This document shows positions 4,240-7,710 of a stretch of 7,710 nt of DNA, piece by piece. The stretch comes from an uncultured Gammaproteobacteria bacterium (GTDB taxonomy: Bacteria > Pseudomonadota > Gammaproteobacteria > SZUA-140): the NCBI GenBank assembly GCA_945788675.1, contig CALZMY010000237.1, forward strand, positions 1 through 7,710, given 5' to 3'. Position 1 is the stretch's first letter. The number at the start of each line of letters is the position of its first letter. Made by a program: the position numbers and the translations under genes. Under the pieces are notes generated by a model. The model saw only the letters and a list, made by a program, of their open reading frames with translations, did no database searches and had not been told where the DNA came from.

Positions 4240-5715
4240 ATGATAGAGATGAAACAACAGATGAGTTGTTATGCATTTAGAGATGACCGCAGCGTTGCCT
4301 CTCAGGTGGATAATAGTGGCGTCGGCAGATGGTTCCGTAAAAAGGGTTTTACTGCTGTTGCGATGATGAGTGCAGGGATGTTTGCACTTTCAATGGCGAT
4401 TCTTCCTAATAGTGCATTTGCAGAGGTCGGTGAGCCTGAAAAAGAGGATCTGAAGTTCGGTTTTATTAAACTGACGGATATGGCGCCGCTCGCAATCGCC
4501 TATGAAAAAGGGTACTTCGAAGACGAAGGGCTCTACGTCACACTCGAGGCGCAGGCGAACTGGAAGGTACTGCTCGATCGTGTGATCGATGGTGAGCTCG
4601 ATGGCGCACATATGCTGGCAGGCCAGCCCCTTGGTGCCACCATCGGATTTGGTACCCAGGCCGATATCATCACCGCCTTCAGTATGGATCTGAACGGTAA
4701 TGCGATCACCGTCTCCAACAAGGTGTGGGGCGAGATGAAAAAGCATGTGCCACATGACAAGAGTGGCAAGCCGATTCATCCCATCAAGGCCGATTACCTG
4801 AAGCCTGTGGTCGAGCAGTATAAGGATGAAGGTAAGGCGTTCAAGATGGGGATGGTCTTTCCGGTTTCTACCCATAACTACGAGCTGCGTTACTGGCTGG
4901 CGGCGGGTGGTATTCACCCTGGTTATTACGCGCCGCATAAAGGCGACACCTCTGGGACAGTCAAAGCGGACGCACTGCTGTCGGTAACCCCACCACCACA
5001 GATGCCGGCGACGATGGAAGCGGGCACGATCTTTGGTTACTGCGTGGGTGAGCCGTGGAATCAGCAGGCGGTCTTTAAAGGGATTGGCGTGCCGGTGATC
5101 ACCGATTACGAGATCTGGAAAAATAATCCTGAAAAGGTCTTTGGGGTTAGTAAGTCGTGGGCTGAGAAGAATCCTAATACCCATATTCGCGTGGTGAAGG
5201 CGATGATTCGTGCTGCACAGTGGCTTGATGAGCAGAACAATAAGAATCGCCCTGAGGCGGTGAAGATTTTATCGAAGAGTCAGTATGTCGGTGCTGATTA
5301 TGATGTGATTGCCAACAGCATGACCGGTACCTTTGAGTATGAAAAGGGCGATAAGCGTTCGGTGCCGGACTTTAACGTCTTCTTCCGTTACAACGCGACC
5401 TATCCCTACTACTCAGATGCCATCTGGTACCTGACGCAGATGCGTCGTTGGGGGCAGATCGCAGAACATAAGTCTGACAGTTGGTACATGGATATTGCGA
5501 AGGAGGTCTATCGTCCGGACATCTATGCGATCGCGGCAAAAGCGCTGATTGCTGAAGGGCATGTGAAGGCGAAGGACTTTCCTGACTTTGGCAAAGAAGA
5601 TGGTTTTCGTCCACCGCAGGAAGATTTTCTTGATGGCATCGTCTATGACGGTAGTAAACCCAACGATTATCTGAAAAAGTTTTCGATCGGTTTAAAGGGC
5701 AAAGATGTTATTTAG
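4240..5715 (+). CDS. nrtA: Periplasmic nitrate-binding protein of the ABC importer
   Basis: This encodes 491 residues of the NrtA/CmpA-type substrate-binding family. The ATG at 4240 is preferred because GAAGGTG lies 6-7 bases upstream. The GTG at 4231 is part of that site. Residues 1-61 form an unusually long signal region: about 30 polar residues, basic RWFRKKG, a hydrophobic core and cleavage after NSAFA. No twin-arginine motif is seen, so Sec export is likely. The mature chain has family segments LKFGFIKLTDMAPLAIAYEKGYF, LDGAHMLAGQPLGATIGFG, FPVSTHNYELRYWLAAGGI, and GYCVGEPWNQQAVFKGIG near residues 267-284. NrtA captures nitrate (possibly also nitrite) and delivers it to NrtB. The export signal argues against it being the cytoplasmic NasS sensor, a related protein. 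Confidence 0.94.
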   Translation: MIEMKQQMSCYAFRDDRSVASQVDNSGVGRWFRKKGFTAVAMMSAGMFALSMAILPNSAFAEVGEPEKEDLKFGFIKLTDMAPLAIAYEKGYFEDEGLYVTLEAQANWKVLLDRVIDGELDGAHMLAGQPLGATIGFGTQADIITAFSMDLNGNAITVSNKVWGEMKKHVPHDKSGKPIHPIKADYLKPVVEQYKDEGKAFKMGMVFPVSTHNYELRYWLAAGGIHPGYYAPHKGDTSGTVKADALLSVTPPPQMPATMEAGTIFGYCVGEPWNQQAVFKGIGVPVITDYEIWKNNPEKVFGVSKSWAEKNPNTHIRVVKAMIRAAQWLDEQNNKNRPEAVKILSKSQYVGADYDVIANSMTGTFEYEKGDKRSVPDFNVFFRYNATYPYYSDAIWYLTQMRRWGQIAEHKSDSWYMDIAKEVYRPDIYAIAAKALIAEGHVKAKDFPDFGKEDGFRPPQEDFLDGIVYDGSKPNDYLKKFSIGLKGKDVI

Positions 5716-5756
5716 CCTGCTGGTATAGCTATGAACTGATTCATATATAGAACAGT

Positions 5757-5780
5757 CACCCTTCCGACGAGGGGAGGGTG
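5757..5780 (+). promoter_or_regulatory. nrtA-nrtB intercistronic hairpin covering a purine-rich Shine-Dalgarno-like stretch
   Basis: CACCCTTCC (5757-5765) pairs with GGGAGGGTG (5772-5780), a 9-bp stem with one G-U pair and a 6-nt loop. No U-tract follows, so it is not an intrinsic terminator. It buries GAGGGGAGG, the best Shine-Dalgarno-like sequence before nrtB. A likely effect is nrtA mRNA 3' protection and lower nrtB translation, giving more binding protein than permease. Confidence 0.65.
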
Positions 5781-5807
5781 CTCAACATCAAAGAAGCGTT
5801 GGTTATT

Positions 5808-6830
5808 ATGAAAGCAAAGATTATTAATTTTTTAGAGACAACCGGCTTTTCATGGTCGGTACCGATGGTAAAGCTTGCCACCGGTGAGAGTCCACGTGAG
5901 CAGTTTCAGGAACTCTTTAGTCTACTGGGTTTGCCGATTATTGCGGTGGTTGTCTTCCTTACTATGTGGGGTGGCATGGCATCGCAGGTGAATACCAGTC
6001 TTGGTCAGCTGCCGGGGCCAGCGCAGGTGTGGCAGCAGGCGACCACGCTCTATGATGAACACCTTGAAGAGCGTGAAAAGGAGGTCGCCTTTTATGAGCG
6101 TCAGGAGTTGCGCAATGCAAAAAAACTGGAGAAGAACCCCGATGCTAAGGTGAAGGTACGTCCCTATACCGGCAAGCCCACCTTCATCGATCAGATTTTT
6201 ACCAGTCTGCTGACGGTCTTTACCGGTTTCTTTATGGCAACGATTATTGCGATCCCGATCGGTGTTGCGTGTGGCCTCAGTGACCGGCTTTATACTGCGG
6301 TCAGTCCACTGATTCAGGTCTTTAAACCGGTCTCACCACTGGCGTGGCTGCCGATTGTGACGATGGTGGTCAGTGCGGTCTACGTGACCGATGATCCAAT
6401 GTTTGAAAAGGCCTTCATCACTTCGGCAATCACGGTGATGTTGTGCTCGCTATGGCCAACACTCATCAATACGGCTGTCGGTGTCGCCTCAATCGATCGT
6501 GACCTGATTAACGTCGGACGTGTGATTCGTCTGCACTGGACTGCGCAGGTTTTCAAGGTGGCACTGCCGGCGGCACTGCCGATGATCTTTACTGGTCTGC
6601 GTATCTCATTGGGTATCGGCTGGATGGTGTTGATTGCAGCCGAGATGCTGGCGCAGAATCCGGGGCTTGGCAAGTTTGTGTGGGACGAGTTTCAGAACGG
6701 CAGTTCCAATTCACTGGGGCGCATCATGGTGGCGGTGCTGGCGATCGGTATCATCGGCTTTATCCTCGACTGGGTGATGGTCACGCTACAGAAACTATTT
6801 TCGCATGATCCTAATGCATCCATTCGTTAA
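5808..6830 (+). CDS. nrtB: Nitrate ABC transporter permease
   Basis: This encodes 340 residues from the ATG at 5808 (MKAKIINFLETTGF). A GTG at 5778 in the same frame would add 10 residues but lies inside the intercistronic hairpin. The ribosome-binding site is weak for either choice. A first membrane segment (LGLPIIAVVVFLTMW, about 40-54) is followed by a charged, helical linker of roughly 55 residues (YDEHLEEREKEVAFYERQEL onward). The BPD_transp_1 permease core of about five helices begins near residue 127. The cytoplasmic EAA-type loop that contacts the ATPase is visible as NVGRVIRLHWTAQVFKVALP, then FTGLRISLGIGW. It forms the inner-membrane channel of the NrtABC importer. It starts 92 bases after nrtA and ends 15 bases before nrtC. 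Confidence 0.93.
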   Translation: MKAKIINFLETTGFSWSVPMVKLATGESPREQFQELFSLLGLPIIAVVVFLTMWGGMASQVNTSLGQLPGPAQVWQQATTLYDEHLEEREKEVAFYERQELRNAKKLEKNPDAKVKVRPYTGKPTFIDQIFTSLLTVFTGFFMATIIAIPIGVACGLSDRLYTAVSPLIQVFKPVSPLAWLPIVTMVVSAVYVTDDPMFEKAFITSAITVMLCSLWPTLINTAVGVASIDRDLINVGRVIRLHWTAQVFKVALPAALPMIFTGLRISLGIGWMVLIAAEMLAQNPGLGKFVWDEFQNGSSNSLGRIMVAVLAIGIIGFILDWVMVTLQKLFSHDPNASIR

Positions 6831-6845
6831 ACGAGGGAGATTGTT

Positions 6846-7710
6846 ATGAGTGCACTATCAAATGTCGTGAGCCAGTTCTCATCCACAAAGGGCGGTGACA
6901 CTATCGCCAGTCCTATAAATAAGGCGTTGCCAAACGATGAAATGCAAGAGGAAAGCCCGGTGATAGCGAAAACATACCTTGAGGTGTCGCACACCTCAAT
7001 CGAATTTCCAACTAAAAAAGGCCCGTTCAAGGCGCTGGATGATATTAATCTGAAGATTGCGAAGGGTGAGTTTATCTCCCTGATCGGTCACTCCGGCTGC
7101 GGTAAGTCGACGGTGTTAAATATCATCGCCGGTCTGTTGCAGGCGACCGAAGGGGGGGTGATCCTCGAAGGGCGTGAAGTCGATGAGCCGGGGCCGGACC
7201 GTGCAGTGGTGTTTCAGAACCATTCGCTGCTGCCGTGGCTGACGGTTTATCAAAACGTTGAGTTGGCTGTGAAGCAGGTCTTTAAGGGAAAGAAAACCAG
7301 GGCTGAGATGGCAGAGTGGATCGAACACAATCTTGAGCTGGTCCATATGAGCCATGCGCTGCATAAACGGCCCTCTGAAATCTCGGGCGGGATGAAGCAG
7401 CGTGTCGGTATCGCACGCGCACTGGCGATGCAACCGAAGGTGCTGCTGATGGATGAGCCGTTTGGTGCACTCGATGCACTGACCCGTGCCCATCTGCAGG
7501 ACTCGTTGATGGAGATTCAGAAGGAGATTCAGAACACCGTGGTGATGATCACTCATGATGTCGATGAGGCGGTGCTTCTGTCCGATCGCATCGTGATGAT
7601 GACCAACGGCCCGGAGGCGACCATCGGTGAAATTTTGAAGATTGAACTAGAGCGCCCGCGCAACCGTGTCGAACTGGCCGATGATAGTGAATATAACCAC
7701 TACCGCTCTG
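6846..7710 (+). CDS. nrtC: Nitrate ABC transporter ATP-binding protein (3' end cut by window)
   Basis: The first 288 codons are present and the frame is open at the window edge. Visible ABC motifs are Walker A GHSGCGKST (81-89), Q-loop Gln124 (VVFQNHSLLPW), signature ISGGMKQR (179-186), Walker B KVLLMDEP (198-205), D-loop GALDAL and H-loop His237 (MITHD). All are intact, so an active ATPase is expected. The family is NrtD/SsuB-like with one ATPase domain. Whether a C-terminal NrtA-like domain follows, as in cyanobacterial NrtC, cannot be seen here. The ATG at 6846 has GAGGGAG 6 bases upstream. A second possible start, GTG at 6960, has AGAGGA 7 bases upstream and would remove a 38-residue polar N-terminal extension. 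It powers nitrate import with NrtB. Confidence 0.93.
   Translation, partial: MSALSNVVSQFSSTKGGDTIASPINKALPNDEMQEESPVIAKTYLEVSHTSIEFPTKKGPFKALDDINLKIAKGEFISLIGHSGCGKSTVLNIIAGLLQATEGGVILEGREVDEPGPDRAVVFQNHSLLPWLTVYQNVELAVKQVFKGKKTRAEMAEWIEHNLELVHMSHALHKRPSEISGGMKQRVGIARALAMQPKVLLMDEPFGALDALTRAHLQDSLMEIQKEIQNTVVMITHDVDEAVLLSDRIVMMTNGPEATIGEILKIELERPRNRVELADDSEYNHYRS

Noticed and set aside
4390..5184. Long antisense open frame (264 codons) opposite nrtA
   Set aside because: Its composition is rich in Arg and His, typical of a shadow of a coding strand, and it lies wholly within nrtA.
5766..5771. Hexaloop GACGAG of the nrtA-nrtB hairpin as a third ANTAR site
   Set aside because: The first loop position is G rather than A, there is no partner hairpin and no terminator follows.
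5778..5807. GTG at 5778 as the nrtB start
   Set aside because: The codon sits in the 3' arm of the intercistronic hairpin and nearly abuts the purine-rich stretch. ATG 5808 gives a more typical N-terminus. It is not fully excluded.
7116..7556. Antisense open frame opposite nrtC
   Set aside because: It lies fully inside the ABC ATPase gene and has His/Gln/Leu-rich shadow composition with no recognisable motifs.

Overview
This window reads as chromosomal DNA of a gammaproteobacterium with moderate GC content. The evidence is a Gram-negative outer-membrane beta-barrel protein, a near-perfect sigma-54 promoter, a NasT-type ANTAR antiterminator, and codon use that is even across the nitrate genes. 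I cannot name the genus from the sequence.

Left part (1-1600) is ordinary or accessory. It holds the last codons of an unidentified gene with its terminator, a DUF1348 (NTF2/SnoaL-like) gene at 193-672, and a repeat-rich gap (673-1150). The gap contains a 20-bp perfect inverted repeat and three copies of a GATGGGTGTCCGGCTAA-type repeat. A four-helix membrane protein of unknown function follows on the minus strand (1151-1585).

Right part (about 1980-7710) is a nitrate-acquisition locus. In order: sigma-54 promoter, RNA leader, outer-membrane channel of the alginate-export type, nasT (ANTAR regulator), a second RNA leader, nrtA (periplasmic nitrate-binding protein), nrtB (permease) and nrtC (ATPase, cut by the window end). 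The likely path is outer-membrane passage through the porin, capture by NrtA, and ATP-driven import by NrtB/NrtC.

The main result concerns regulation. Two leaders in this locus, before the porin (2065-2136) and before nrtA (4133-4217), have the same architecture. Each has a P1 hairpin with hexaloop AACGGC, a 2-nt linker, a 6-bp P2 hairpin with an A1/G4 hexaloop (AACGGG or AAAGGA), and an intrinsic terminator. The terminator's 5' arm consists of the 3' part of P2. P2 and the terminator therefore cannot form together, as expected for targets of an ANTAR antiterminator such as the NasT encoded between them. The porin would then belong to the NasT regulon and also be under sigma-54 (presumably NtrC) nitrogen control. 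No nasS sensor gene is visible beside nasT.
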